Below the pieces are notes generated by a model. It was not told the origin of the DNA. It ran no database searches and saw only the letters and a list, made by a program, of their open reading frames with translations. Shown here in pieces: positions 1-6,036 of a stretch of 64,000 nucleotides of DNA (its first letter is position 1; the number at the start of each line of letters is the position of its first letter). Made by a program: the position numbers and the translations under genes. Source of the DNA: a virus; IMG/VR virus record IMGVR_UViG_3300044961_000421, positions 1-64,000 of that record; one strand, given 5' to 3'.

Positions 1-55
1 GTTCGTTCGGAACAGGCGTCAATTCATCGTTTTCTGGAAATTTATAAATGTTCAT
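1..55 (-). CDS. Start of a small early-type gene, cut by the window edge
   Basis: Only the first 18 codons are in the window (MNIYKFPENDELTPVPNE). The start is chosen because a promoter at 62-90 places this ATG exactly 6 nt after its -10 box, the same layout as the next seven small genes. The reading frame stays open to the edge. The product is not recognised. Confidence 0.55.
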   Translation of the reverse strand, partial: MNIYKFPENDELTPVPNE

Positions 56-61
56 AGCATT

Positions 62-90
62 ATCATAATGGATACTTAGTTAGTTGTCAA
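62..90 (-). promoter_or_regulatory. Sigma70-type promoter, leaderless layout
   Basis: TTGACA (85-90), 17 bp, TATGAT (62-67), 6 nt, then ATG at 55. The expected transcription start coincides with the A of the start codon. Confidence 0.7.
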
Positions 91-108
91 GTGTTTTTAA
101 AACATATT

Positions 109-147
109 TTTTGGAACCTCATGGATGACATCCATGAGGTTCCAAAA
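109..147. repeat. 19-bp perfect inverted repeat
   Basis: Positions 109-127 and 129-147 are exact reverse complements around a single base. It lies between the 186-509 gene and the promoter at 62-90. No U-run follows on either strand, since the flank is A-rich in both directions, so it is not a classical intrinsic terminator. A processing site or protein-binding palindrome is possible. Confidence 0.7.
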
Positions 148-185
148 CATCTTCAGAACACTTGCATCCAACAATCGTAATCATT

Positions 186-509
186 CTATTTCGTCAAGTC
201 ATGGACGAATGACAGAGTAACGATTTCCCCGTCGATTTCGAATTTCTTCCCCTCCCAAATCCACGAGTACATCCAAAAGCGGAAGCCCTGATTAATGAGC
301 GGCTTCAAATCGCGGGCGCAAGGCTTGCCTTTCTTGAAGATTTTCACAACGGTTTTGGTTTCCTTGTTGATGGCGTAGGTGATTGAAAACCCAGCCGTTT
401 TTGAAGACTGCTTGAGGAATGCGGATGCAATTTTGGCATCATCGGTTTCAAAAACCTTTGCTTTCGCATCACACAATCCTTCGGTTGTTCGAATCATCAT
501 CTTTATCAT
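186..509 (-). CDS. Hypothetical small phage protein
   Basis: This is a 107-residue soluble protein that I do not recognise. It has alternating beta-strand-like stretches and aromatic residues near the C-terminus. The ATG at 509 is supported by the promoter at 516-544, whose -10 ends 6 nt upstream. It belongs to the run of small, individually promoted genes at the left end, where phages often keep early host-takeover genes. That role is only inferred from position. Confidence 0.7.
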   Translation of the reverse strand: MIKMMIRTTEGLCDAKAKVFETDDAKIASAFLKQSSKTAGFSITYAINKETKTVVKIFKKGKPCARDLKPLINQGFRFWMYSWIWEGKKFEIDGEIVTLSFVHDLTK

Positions 510-515
510 AATTTA

Positions 516-544
516 AGTGTCTCACGAGTTTGGCTGTTTGTCAA
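516..544 (-). promoter_or_regulatory. Sigma70-type promoter, leaderless layout
   Basis: TTGACA (539-544), 17 bp, GACACT (516-521), 6 nt, ATG at 509. The sequence upstream of the -35, with an AAATTTAATCT core, is also found upstream of the promoter at 1917-1945 and may be a shared UP-like element. Confidence 0.65.
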
Positions 545-592
545 GTGTTTTGGAAGATTAAATTTCCTTAATGGAGTGGTAGCAGATTTCAA

Positions 593-781
593 TTAGTAGT
601 TCTGATTATACTGCTCCTCGCTCACCGCATCCGAATAACCTTCGAGCCATTCGAATTCATACTCAGTACCCTTATAAGGGTTGTTAGAAGGATTTGCTCC
701 ACACAGACCGGCGAGTTCGCCTTCCCTGTAGGGATCTAACTTCTTGTTTACATCATTTTCGGTTTTGTTCATCGTTTCCAT
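593..781 (-). CDS. Small protein resembling ribosome modulation factor
   Basis: This is a 62-residue protein. Its second half (EGELAGLCG, then NPY, then FEWLEGYSDA) follows the pattern of RMF-like proteins: G-x-x-AG-x-x-G, NPY or CPY, and W-x-x-GY-x-x-A. RMF dimerises 70S ribosomes in gamma-proteobacteria, and RMF-like small proteins also occur on plasmids and phages with other or unknown roles. The match is short, so a ribosome-binding role is only suggested. The promoter at 788-816 selects the ATG at 781 rather than the GTG one codon upstream. Confidence 0.6.
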   Translation of the reverse strand: METMNKTENDVNKKLDPYREGELAGLCGANPSNNPYKGTEYEFEWLEGYSDAVSEEQYNQNY

Positions 782-787
782 CACTTT

Positions 788-816
788 ATTATTTCACACT
801 CTTTTCTGTTTGTCAA
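788..816 (-). promoter_or_regulatory. Sigma70-type promoter, leaderless layout
   Basis: TTGACA (811-816), 17 bp, AATAAT (788-793), 6 nt, ATG at 781. Confidence 0.7.
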
Positions 817-819
817 GTT

Positions 820-1137
820 TTATGCAAAATTTAGTTTAGGGCGCATCTTAAAAATGAGTTCCCGTTCAATACTGTGAGCTTCCAGCTTTCCGCAAACAGT
901 AAGAACATGATAACAGAAGATTGGGAGGTTTTCTGAAAGCGCCCGCTTCAAAGCGACATAAAGCGGCCACGGCTTTTCTTCACATACAGCACGCGAGAGG
1001 TGTTTCCCGAAACGATAGCGAAGGCTTTTTTCTTCTGTCGTTTGAGTCTTGGCTGTGATGCCAATATACATCTCTCCGTCAACATGAATCATATAAACTA
1101 AGTGATTCCTGTCAGACCGCTTTTTTCTTGCTGTCAT
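820..1137 (-). CDS. GIY-YIG-like nuclease domain protein
   Basis: This is a 105-residue protein. The VYMI and YIGIT stretches near residues 14-27 resemble the paired motifs of GIY-YIG nucleases. They are followed by an R-rich helix (RYRFGKHLSRA) and a late ERELI segment with a conserved-looking Glu. GIY-YIG domains occur in homing endonucleases, UvrC and Slx1. As a free-standing domain in an early block it could act in DNA repair or host DNA attack, which is inference. The promoter at 1144-1172 puts the ATG at 1137 at +1, six codons inside the longest frame. Confidence 0.65.
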   Translation of the reverse strand: MTARKKRSDRNHLVYMIHVDGEMYIGITAKTQTTEEKSLRYRFGKHLSRAVCEEKPWPLYVALKRALSENLPIFCYHVLTVCGKLEAHSIERELIFKMRPKLNFA

Positions 1138-1143
1138 GTTTAA

Positions 1144-1172
1144 AGAATAGCACAACCAAATCTGTTTGTCAA
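1144..1172 (-). promoter_or_regulatory. Sigma70-type promoter, leaderless layout
   Basis: TTGACA (1167-1172), 17 bp, TATTCT (1144-1149), 6 nt, ATG at 1137. Confidence 0.75.
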
Positions 1173-1176
1173 GAGT

Positions 1177-1213
1177 AGAAGAACCTCTTAAATTCTCTCT
1201 AAGAGGTTCTTCT
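1177..1213 (-). terminator. Hairpin between two small genes
   Basis: A 14-bp stem (1177-1190 with 1200-1213) and a 9-nt loop lie just past the stop of the 1219-1446 gene and just before the -35 box of the next gene. The U-run is poor, so termination is likely but not certain. Confidence 0.55.
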
Positions 1214-1218
1214 TAGTA

Positions 1219-1446
1219 CTAGTACTTCCTCGATTTGTAGCCATAATTGAACAGATAAGATTGAATCAAATCCCACTTGTCTAGCCGTCCTCCAAGAATC
1301 CTCTTCTCCTTGTTATTGTCAAAAAACATATCAATCAAGTGTTCCGACGGCACATCAAAGATGGTTGCCAGTTCGGAATCGAGGATTTTCAGTTCCTTCT
1401 CATACTTCTTGGAAAATGCTTCAGGATCAAAGTGTTTGTTTCTCAT
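1219..1446 (-). CDS. Hypothetical small protein
   Basis: This is a 75-residue, highly charged, probably helical protein that I do not recognise. The ATG at 1446, rather than the in-frame start six codons upstream, is set by the promoter at 1453-1481. A hairpin follows the stop. Confidence 0.65.
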   Translation of the reverse strand: MRNKHFDPEAFSKKYEKELKILDSELATIFDVPSEHLIDMFFDNNKEKRILGGRLDKWDLIQSYLFNYGYKSRKY

Positions 1447-1452
1447 AATCTT

Positions 1453-1481
1453 AAAATAAAACAAGTCTTCCGTTTTGTCAA
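1453..1481 (-). promoter_or_regulatory. Sigma70-type promoter, leaderless layout
   Basis: TTGACA (1476-1481), 17 bp, TATTTT (1453-1458), 6 nt, ATG at 1446. The -35 begins 3 nt beyond a terminator hairpin. Confidence 0.75.
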
Positions 1482-1484
1482 TTA

Positions 1485-1521
1485 AAAAAGAGGAGTTAAG
1501 ATGTTCTTAACTCCTCTTTTT
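1485..1521 (-). terminator. Intrinsic terminator
   Basis: A 17-bp stem (1485-1501 with 1505-1521) and a 3-nt loop run into a T-run on the minus strand, downstream of the 1581-1910 gene and its tandem repeat. Confidence 0.8.
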
Positions 1522-1589
1522 ACTTTATCTTACGCTTTACTTTATCTTACGCTTTACTTTATCTTACACTTTACTTTATCTTACACTTT
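1522..1589. repeat. Four tandem 17-bp repeats at a gene 3' end
   Basis: The unit actttatcttacrcttt occurs four times head to tail. Copies 1-2 have G and copies 3-4 have A at one position. The rightmost copy covers the last codons and stop of the 1581-1910 gene, so the others look like duplications of that gene end. Confidence 0.9.
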
Positions 1590-1910
1590 GTTTACCCGGG
1601 CCCGTGTTTTGGGACCGTAGTCATCCATGCCGGACACGCCGTAATCATCGGCAAAAATGTTTCCGCGAGTCAACGTAGCAGGCTGGCCCCATGTGGCTGC
1701 TTTAAAAATATCTCCGGTTTCTTTTTCGATAAAAGCACGGACAGAACGGCTGTAATCAGAAACAATGATCTTCCAATATTTACGCCCCTCCTCAATTCTC
1801 GCAGTTTTCCTTGCCGTATTACCTGTTTTAAATGCATAGTCATCTAACATGGTACACCAGGCATTCAAAAATCCATTCAAACGTTCTTTGGTGTTTTTCG
1901 TTTCGTTCAT
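1581..1910 (-). CDS. Hypothetical phage protein with a GDI-K-A-W/RGN motif region
   Basis: This is a 109-residue protein. The middle (IVSDYSRSVRAFIEKETGDI, then FKAATWGQPA and RGNIF) resembles a small protein family common in phages and plasmids with no agreed function. The start at 1910 is fixed by the promoter at 1917-1945. The 3' end is embedded in tandem 17-bp repeats and followed by a strong terminator. Confidence 0.7.
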   Translation of the reverse strand: MNETKNTKERLNGFLNAWCTMLDDYAFKTGNTARKTARIEEGRKYWKIIVSDYSRSVRAFIEKETGDIFKAATWGQPATLTRGNIFADDYGVSGMDDYGPKTRARVNKV

Positions 1911-1916
1911 GTTTCC

Positions 1917-1945
1917 ATTATGTCATCATTCTTTTTGTTTGTCAA
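1917..1945 (-). promoter_or_regulatory. Sigma70-type promoter, leaderless layout
   Basis: TTGACA (1940-1945), 17 bp, CATAAT (1917-1922), 6 nt, ATG at 1910. Confidence 0.75.
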
Positions 1946-2029
1946 GTCTCTTGGAGATTAAATTTTCTTCATGTTATGAAGGATGTATCTACATAAGCGT
2001 GACTTTATTACCATCGGGGCAGGTGATGA

Positions 2030-2239
2030 TCATTCATCTACCACCCGGCGGCGGATAATACGGGCATCGAAAAAACGAGATCCTACACCGCTAAAACCAT
2101 ACATACGGTATTCGCGGAAATAATCATTCCTGAGTTCAACAGCTTCTTTCGTTGACTCACATTCACACTCATCCTCCCAACCATTTCCATAGTTGGTTTG
2201 GAGAATAATCTCAATATGAGTCTTGCGAATTTTCTTCAT
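2030..2239 (-). CDS. Hypothetical small protein
   Basis: This is a 69-residue protein with an N-terminal beta-like stretch, an acidic CECES patch and an Arg-rich C-terminus. It is not recognised. The start is supported by the weak promoter at 2246-2274. A possible 14-codon ORF overlaps its stop codon. Confidence 0.6.
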   Translation of the reverse strand: MKKIRKTHIEIILQTNYGNGWEDECECESTKEAVELRNDYFREYRMYGFSGVGSRFFDARIIRRRVVDE

Positions 2240-2245
2240 GGTTCA

Positions 2246-2274
2246 TGTATCTCATACTCTTCCTGTTTTGTAAA
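2246..2274 (-). promoter_or_regulatory. Weaker promoter, leaderless layout
   Basis: TTTACA (2269-2274), 17 bp, GATACA (2246-2251), 6 nt, ATG at 2239. Confidence 0.55.
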
Positions 2275-2349
2275 GACTATCTTAAGATAGGTAAAAATGA
2301 CTTGAAAACTGATTTTTTCTATGCTATTCTGGATCTTCAATAGAAATAG

Positions 2350-2420
2350 GGGATCACGACTAGCGAATAGTTGGTGAGTGTAATCCGAGGCTACCCGATA
2401 ATATTATCGTATATAATATA
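2350..2420 (-). other. Conserved intergenic element, copy 1
   Basis: It shares with 3669-3741 a block of about 29 nt: GTGAGTGTAATCCGAGGCT, then A or G, then CCC (2374-2402). An upstream GGATCAC (2351-2357) can pair across a variable loop with GTG and ATCC, leaving a 6-nt bulge. An AT-rich TATAAT-like stretch adjoins it. The loop differs between copies while the stem is kept, as expected for a structured RNA or protein-binding hairpin. Strand and function are uncertain. Confidence 0.6.
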
Positions 2421-2441
2421 CTATCACTCGTTCGTGCCAAA

Positions 2442-2473
2442 AAAAGATGGGAGCTTTTTGGCTCCCATCTTTT
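2442..2473 (-). terminator. Intrinsic terminator
   Basis: A 13-bp stem (2442-2454 with 2461-2473) is followed by seven T on the minus strand, just beyond the 2486-3025 gene. Confidence 0.85.
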
Positions 2474-2485
2474 CGTTGGGTTTTA

Positions 2486-3025
2486 CTACACAACAGCAAC
2501 AGCCTCGGAGGGCTGTTTGCTCACAAATGCACCCGCGGCACGCGCTGCGCGCCGCGCCTTGGCGCGGGCGCGTTCGGCAGCGTAGTCACGGACACGCTTC
2601 GATTTAACAACAGCTTCAACAGCAGGCTCAACTTCAACAGCAGGCTCAGCTTCAACAGCAGGCTCAGCTTCAACAGCAGGCTCAGCTTCCGCGGCGGTTT
2701 CCACAGCAGGCTCGGCTTCAATCGTATTCTTCGGTTTCACGAAAACAGGCACGTCAAGCCCCTCACGGATCAAAACACGCTTACAGCGAGGCTCGGTTGT
2801 GGTTTCCCCTTCCCCTACAAGACGGTATTCCTTATTCTGAGGAAGGCGCCATTCGCCGCGGGCCACCTTAAATACGAGGTCATCAGTAATCCAATACGGC
2901 CATGCGGAAATGACACCTTCCGAAATTGCAGCGGAAATCTGGGCTCGGGTAATCGTTTGACTACCCGGAAAACGATTCTTGAGGGCAGTCAGAGTATCAA
3001 TACGCTTCTGAGTCAGAAGTAACAT
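2486..3025 (-). CDS. Hypothetical protein with a Glu-Pro-Ala-Val repeat linker
   Basis: This is a 179-residue protein. Residues 1-65 form a compact domain (TITRAQI, WPYWITDD, RGEWRLP) like a small domain seen in other phage proteins of unknown role. A linker of about five EAEPAVEAEP-type repeats follows, encoded by an 18-bp DNA repeat at about 2610-2700, and then a strongly basic, Ala/Arg-rich tail. That layout would suit nucleic-acid binding. Unlike its neighbours it has a real leader with an AAAGAGG ribosome-binding site before the ATG at 3025. The TTG two codons upstream is less likely. Confidence 0.7.
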   Translation of the reverse strand: MLLLTQKRIDTLTALKNRFPGSQTITRAQISAAISEGVISAWPYWITDDLVFKVARGEWRLPQNKEYRLVGEGETTTEPRCKRVLIREGLDVPVFVKPKNTIEAEPAVETAAEAEPAVEAEPAVEAEPAVEVEPAVEAVVKSKRVRDYAAERARAKARRAARAAGAFVSKQPSEAVAVV

Positions 3026-3069
3026 AAGCAAACCTCTTTCTTTTTTGAGTTTTTCTCACTGACAATATC

Positions 3070-3098
3070 ATCCTAACATGGCTTGGAATGCTTGTCAA
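3070..3098 (-). promoter_or_regulatory. Promoter with a normal 5' leader
   Basis: TTGACA (3093-3098), 17 bp, TAGGAT (3070-3075). The -35 lies inside a perfect 13-bp palindrome (3082-3108). Transcription would start near 3063 and give a leader of about 40 nt with a Shine-Dalgarno site, in contrast to the leaderless neighbours. Confidence 0.7.
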
Positions 3099-3318
3099 GC
3101 ATTCCAAGGAATTTTTTAAGAGTTCCAAAATTTTGCAAACTAGCACGTTCCATGCGCGTCCTGGCAGCACGGCTTGAACGGCGTTCCCGGATCATGTTCG
3201 TATTTTCCAACTCGTTCATATACAATTCAATATACTTTTGGAGACGATTCCAATTCTTCTCGGAAAAATATACATTGATAGTTTGAATGACGTGCGGACC
3301 GTTGCCAACAATGTACAT
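3073..3318 (-). CDS. Hypothetical small basic protein
   Basis: This is an 81-residue, Arg-rich, helical protein with no recognised family. No promoter sits directly upstream, so it is probably co-transcribed with 3365-3556. Its 3' end contains the promoter and palindrome of the next gene. Confidence 0.5.
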   Translation of the reverse strand: MYIVGNGPHVIQTINVYFSEKNWNRLQKYIELYMNELENTNMIRERRSSRAARTRMERASLQNFGTLKKFLGMLDKHSKPC

Positions 3319-3364
3319 TTTTTGTCAGAGATCCCAAGCCCGTAAGCACGTCCTTGATTGTTGA

Positions 3365-3556
3365 TTAGAAGAGTAGCCAAAAACCACTGAGTTCCGGAAT
3401 CACCTCCGGCGCCGCCGTGCGCGCAGTCTTTACTAAATGGAATGTCAGATAGTGCGGAAGCCATTCGGGACGCGATTCACAGGGAATCCGATTATTGTAT
3501 TCCATCTTCAAATCGGATTCAACGATATTTGGCGGCAATCCTTGTTCCTTCTTCAT
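3365..3556 (-). CDS. Hypothetical small protein
   Basis: This is a 63-residue protein with no recognised domain. The start is supported by the promoter at 3563-3590. It was preferred over an overlapping 82-codon frame at 3216-3464, which has no promoter or ribosome-binding site. Confidence 0.5.
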   Translation of the reverse strand: MKKEQGLPPNIVESDLKMEYNNRIPCESRPEWLPHYLTFHLVKTARTAAPEVIPELSGFWLLF

Positions 3557-3562
3557 ACTCTT

Positions 3563-3590
3563 AGTATCTCTTAAATCGGATTTTTGTCAA
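3563..3590 (-). promoter_or_regulatory. Sigma70-type promoter, leaderless layout
   Basis: TTGACA (3585-3590), 16 bp, GATACT (3563-3568), 6 nt, ATG at 3556. Confidence 0.65.
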
Positions 3591-3668
3591 GTGTTTTTTT
3601 GGTTATCTAAAGATAGGATTGCTTTTTTTGGAAATCCATGTTAGTATTGGATAAAACACGAAAAAAAT

Positions 3669-3741
3669 GGGATCACGGCGCCCGAGTCCGCTAGTGAGTG
3701 TAATCCGAGGCTGCCCAATAATAATATTATATATGATAGAG
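3669..3741 (-). other. Conserved intergenic element, copy 2
   Basis: It has the same block as copy 1 (3694-3722), with GGATCAC at 3670-3676 opposite GTG and ATCC and a different, more GC-rich loop. On the minus strand the stem is followed by ATTTTTTT, so this copy could end a short transcript. Confidence 0.6.
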
Positions 3742-3855
3742 GATCCAAAAATGTAAATTTTCCGAGGCTCCACTTCCGCCGATCCTCGGCGCCTCTACAC
3801 TAGTGATGAATCAGAAAAACTACTTAGTATTTCCATATTAGTTCCTTAAATCGAA

Positions 3856-3891
3856 GGTACTAAGTAAGGTACTAAGTAAGGTACTAAGTAA
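3856..3891. repeat. Three 12-bp iterons
   Basis: ggtactaagtaa occurs three times without gaps (3856-3867, 3868-3879, 3880-3891). Related ACTTAGTA and TTAAGTAGTA motifs lie on either side. This is typical of binding sites for a replication initiator or repressor; the function is inferred. Confidence 0.8.
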
Positions 3892-3939
3892 ACTGTTAAG
3901 TAGTATTAAGGGAATTGCCTTATCCAGGCAATTTATATA

Positions 3940-5436
3940 TCAAGCATCCGGATATGGTGAAACAACCGAATCTTTTACGCACTCATACGCGGTATAATAC
4001 GCATTGTCTTTTTGGGAAATAAAATGGCGCGCCGACACGATCATATAACGACCGGAATAATGTGGATCCAATTTTATTGGCTTTTCCTTTTCGACCGGCT
4101 CAGGACTCGGCACTCTTAATTCGACCATATCACTCACGGTGCAAGACGCAGTTCCGCTCACCGTGACTCGGCACGCGATATTGTTAAATAATGCTGTTCT
4201 CTGGCTCTGGCGCTCCAGCACGCATAACTCGTGACGGTCGCGTGACAGGTCCGTGACAGGTCCGTGACAGGTCCGTGACAGTTTCGGTGACAAATTGAAA
4301 GATAAAATTGGTACAGAATTTTGGACACTTATACGGCTGCGTCTTACAGACATTAATGGTCGCGGTAGTTTTCCGGTTTCAGAAGGAAATTCCGGTCGAT
4401 TTTTCTCTTCCAATTCTTTTGGTAATTCACTTCTTCTATTCTCTTCTAATTCATGCTTCTTATATACAAATCGCTTATTCTCATAATCATATGGTTCTCC
4501 AGGTAACATTCTGAATAAAGAATAAGATGAGTCAATATCGGTTCCACCTAATTTAGTGTATTTACCACTTACTACTGTTGGTTCAGTATGAATAAAGTCT
4601 TTATATCGTTCATTATAGTTAAACTTTTTAATTCTAAATTTCTTTCTGCTTATCGAATGAAGTAATAAAGAAGATCCGTACATTCCTAAAGCTATCGAAT
4701 TGAATATGTCATTACCAGACATAAACTCATAATCTTGAATTGAAAGAATGTCAGTGTTTTCTATGTTCCCATCTTCTGTACGGATATTTGCCGGTTGTAA
4801 TAAAAATACTCTTGATATTGGTTGTATCATAGCCGATTCTAATGTACGGAATGAATATCCATCACGGTTTTCATAACAGAAATATAAGGCACCATTATAT
4901 GATTCAGCTATAGCTCTATTTGCTAAGAAATTCAATGCCGTAAATGCGTCATAATAAGGTATCGTATATGTATAAAGTCCTTTTGTTGGATCTAAGTTTA
5001 TAAATTCAATACCAAGATATTCTTTGGCAATAGATGAGGCAATATCGGATATTCTCAAATTCTTATATGTTTTGGATACCGCATTACTCAATTCATTATT
5101 ATATTCAACAACAGAAACCGCATGAAGAATATAACTAATTGTACGTTCTTTTACTGGACTTACTTTCGTTATCGAAGAAACACGGAACAGCTTCTCATAC
5201 ATCTCATCGTCACTATCATTTTTAAACGAAATTTTTATTAACTCATATCCATACAACGGAAAATTGGAAAATACATTGAGCGAATCAGAAATATACAATT
5301 CTAACGATACTGAATTCTCCAAAATAGATTCAAAGACACTCATTTCTAACACAATTCTTCTTATGTCTTTTCTATCTCCTGAGAGAAGGCTAATTGCGGT
5401 AATTGATTTTAAAGTGAATGAGGTAGTTGTCTTCAT
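3940..5436 (-). CDS. Baseplate hub protein, T4 gp27-like
   Basis: This is a 498-residue protein. Residues 20-260 follow the pattern of T4-type hub proteins: VLEMSVFESILEN, LYISDSLN, PLYGYELIKISF and YILHAVSVVEY. A C-terminal part (VTVSGTASCTVSDMVEL, then GRYMIVSARH) resembles the end of the same family. Between them, roughly residues 340-410, lies an atypical basic, Ser/Arg/His-rich insert with higher GC, encoded partly by 11-bp tandem repeats. It should act in the central hub under the tail tube. It is the last gene of a three-gene baseplate operon. Confidence 0.75.
   Translation of the reverse strand: MKTTTSFTLKSITAISLLSGDRKDIRRIVLEMSVFESILENSVSLELYISDSLNVFSNFPLYGYELIKISFKNDSDDEMYEKLFRVSSITKVSPVKERTISYILHAVSVVEYNNELSNAVSKTYKNLRISDIASSIAKEYLGIEFINLDPTKGLYTYTIPYYDAFTALNFLANRAIAESYNGALYFCYENRDGYSFRTLESAMIQPISRVFLLQPANIRTEDGNIENTDILSIQDYEFMSGNDIFNSIALGMYGSSLLLHSISRKKFRIKKFNYNERYKDFIHTEPTVVSGKYTKLGGTDIDSSYSLFRMLPGEPYDYENKRFVYKKHELEENRRSELPKELEEKNRPEFPSETGKLPRPLMSVRRSRISVQNSVPILSFNLSPKLSRTCHGPVTDLSRDRHELCVLERQSQRTALFNNIACRVTVSGTASCTVSDMVELRVPSPEPVEKEKPIKLDPHYSGRYMIVSARHFISQKDNAYYTAYECVKDSVVSPYPDA
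4241..4284. repeat. 11-bp tandem repeat inside the hub gene
   Basis: cgtgacaggtc occurs three times in full and then degenerates, with a partial copy at 4230-4240. Because 11 is not a multiple of 3, each copy is read in a new frame, so gain or loss of one unit would break the gene. Confidence 0.9.
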
Positions 5437-5455
5437 TTGATTGATTTTTCTATAG

Positions 5456-6031
5456 TTAACTATTTTTCACAAGATCCGAAAGTTGCTTTTCTATCATCTG
5501 AAGATAGACTTTTTTTGGTACATATATCTCTCTTTTTTTCTCGTTTTCCTCAAATTCATACTCATAATATGTTTTATAGGAAGGAAATTCTAAAATTCTG
5601 GATTTATACTCGGAAAATGCGATTTCCCTATTTGAAAAATAGTAGGAATGTACTCTTTTCGGATTTTCTGTCAATTCGTCTAGTGTCCAATTTCTTTTTT
5701 GAAGATCAAAAATTGAAAGTGGAGCATATTTTTTAATTAAATAAGAATTAAATTCAGAATTATTTTTTGGCCATTGGGAATAAATTGAATAAATATTGTT
5801 CACTAAAAGTAAAATATATACATAACGGGTTGAACCATATAATTGGCTTGATAAAATTTCTGGACTTGTGTCGGCTGGAAGAATATATTTTGTAAAATAA
5901 ACAGAAGAATTCACTGAATCAACAAGAACATTTTTCCGGAATGCGTATCTCGGAGCAAAAATGTTTGTGGCGGAAATTAATTCCTGTGAATAAGGAATTT
6001 TTTCGTTAAAATATTTCTTAAAAAAATCCAT
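5456..6031 (-). CDS. Baseplate wedge protein, T4 gp53-like
   Basis: This is a 191-residue protein. Residues 20-95 match the gp53 pattern: YFTKYILPADTSPEILSSQL, YGSTRYVYILLLVNNI, then a short SQWP turn. In T4, gp53 joins the baseplate wedges around the hub. Its position between hub and tube-cap genes fits. The start overlaps the end of the upstream gene region, with GGAG about 14 nt upstream. Confidence 0.8.
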   Translation of the reverse strand: MDFFKKYFNEKIPYSQELISATNIFAPRYAFRKNVLVDSVNSSVYFTKYILPADTSPEILSSQLYGSTRYVYILLLVNNIYSIYSQWPKNNSEFNSYLIKKYAPLSIFDLQKRNWTLDELTENPKRVHSYYFSNREIAFSEYKSRILEFPSYKTYYEYEFEENEKKREIYVPKKVYLQMIEKQLSDLVKNS

Positions 6032-6036
6032 TTTTA

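Larger units (their letters stand above)
3591..3939. other. Non-coding region with repeats and hairpins
   Basis: This stretch without a gene holds the second conserved element (3669-3741), a CCGAGG/CCTCGG hairpin near 3764-3791, and three 12-bp direct repeats (3856-3891). I see no convincing ORF. It separates the early-type block from the baseplate genes and may carry control signals. Confidence 0.6.

Noticed and set aside
109-147. Intrinsic terminator
   Set aside because: The stem is long, but both strands have A rather than T after it, so it is listed as an inverted repeat.
3216-3464. An 82-codon minus-strand frame
   Set aside because: It overlaps two better-supported small genes and has no promoter or ribosome-binding site at its start.
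1522-3891. CRISPR array
   Set aside because: The tandem repeats at 1522-1589 and 3856-3891 have no spacers, and no cas genes are present.
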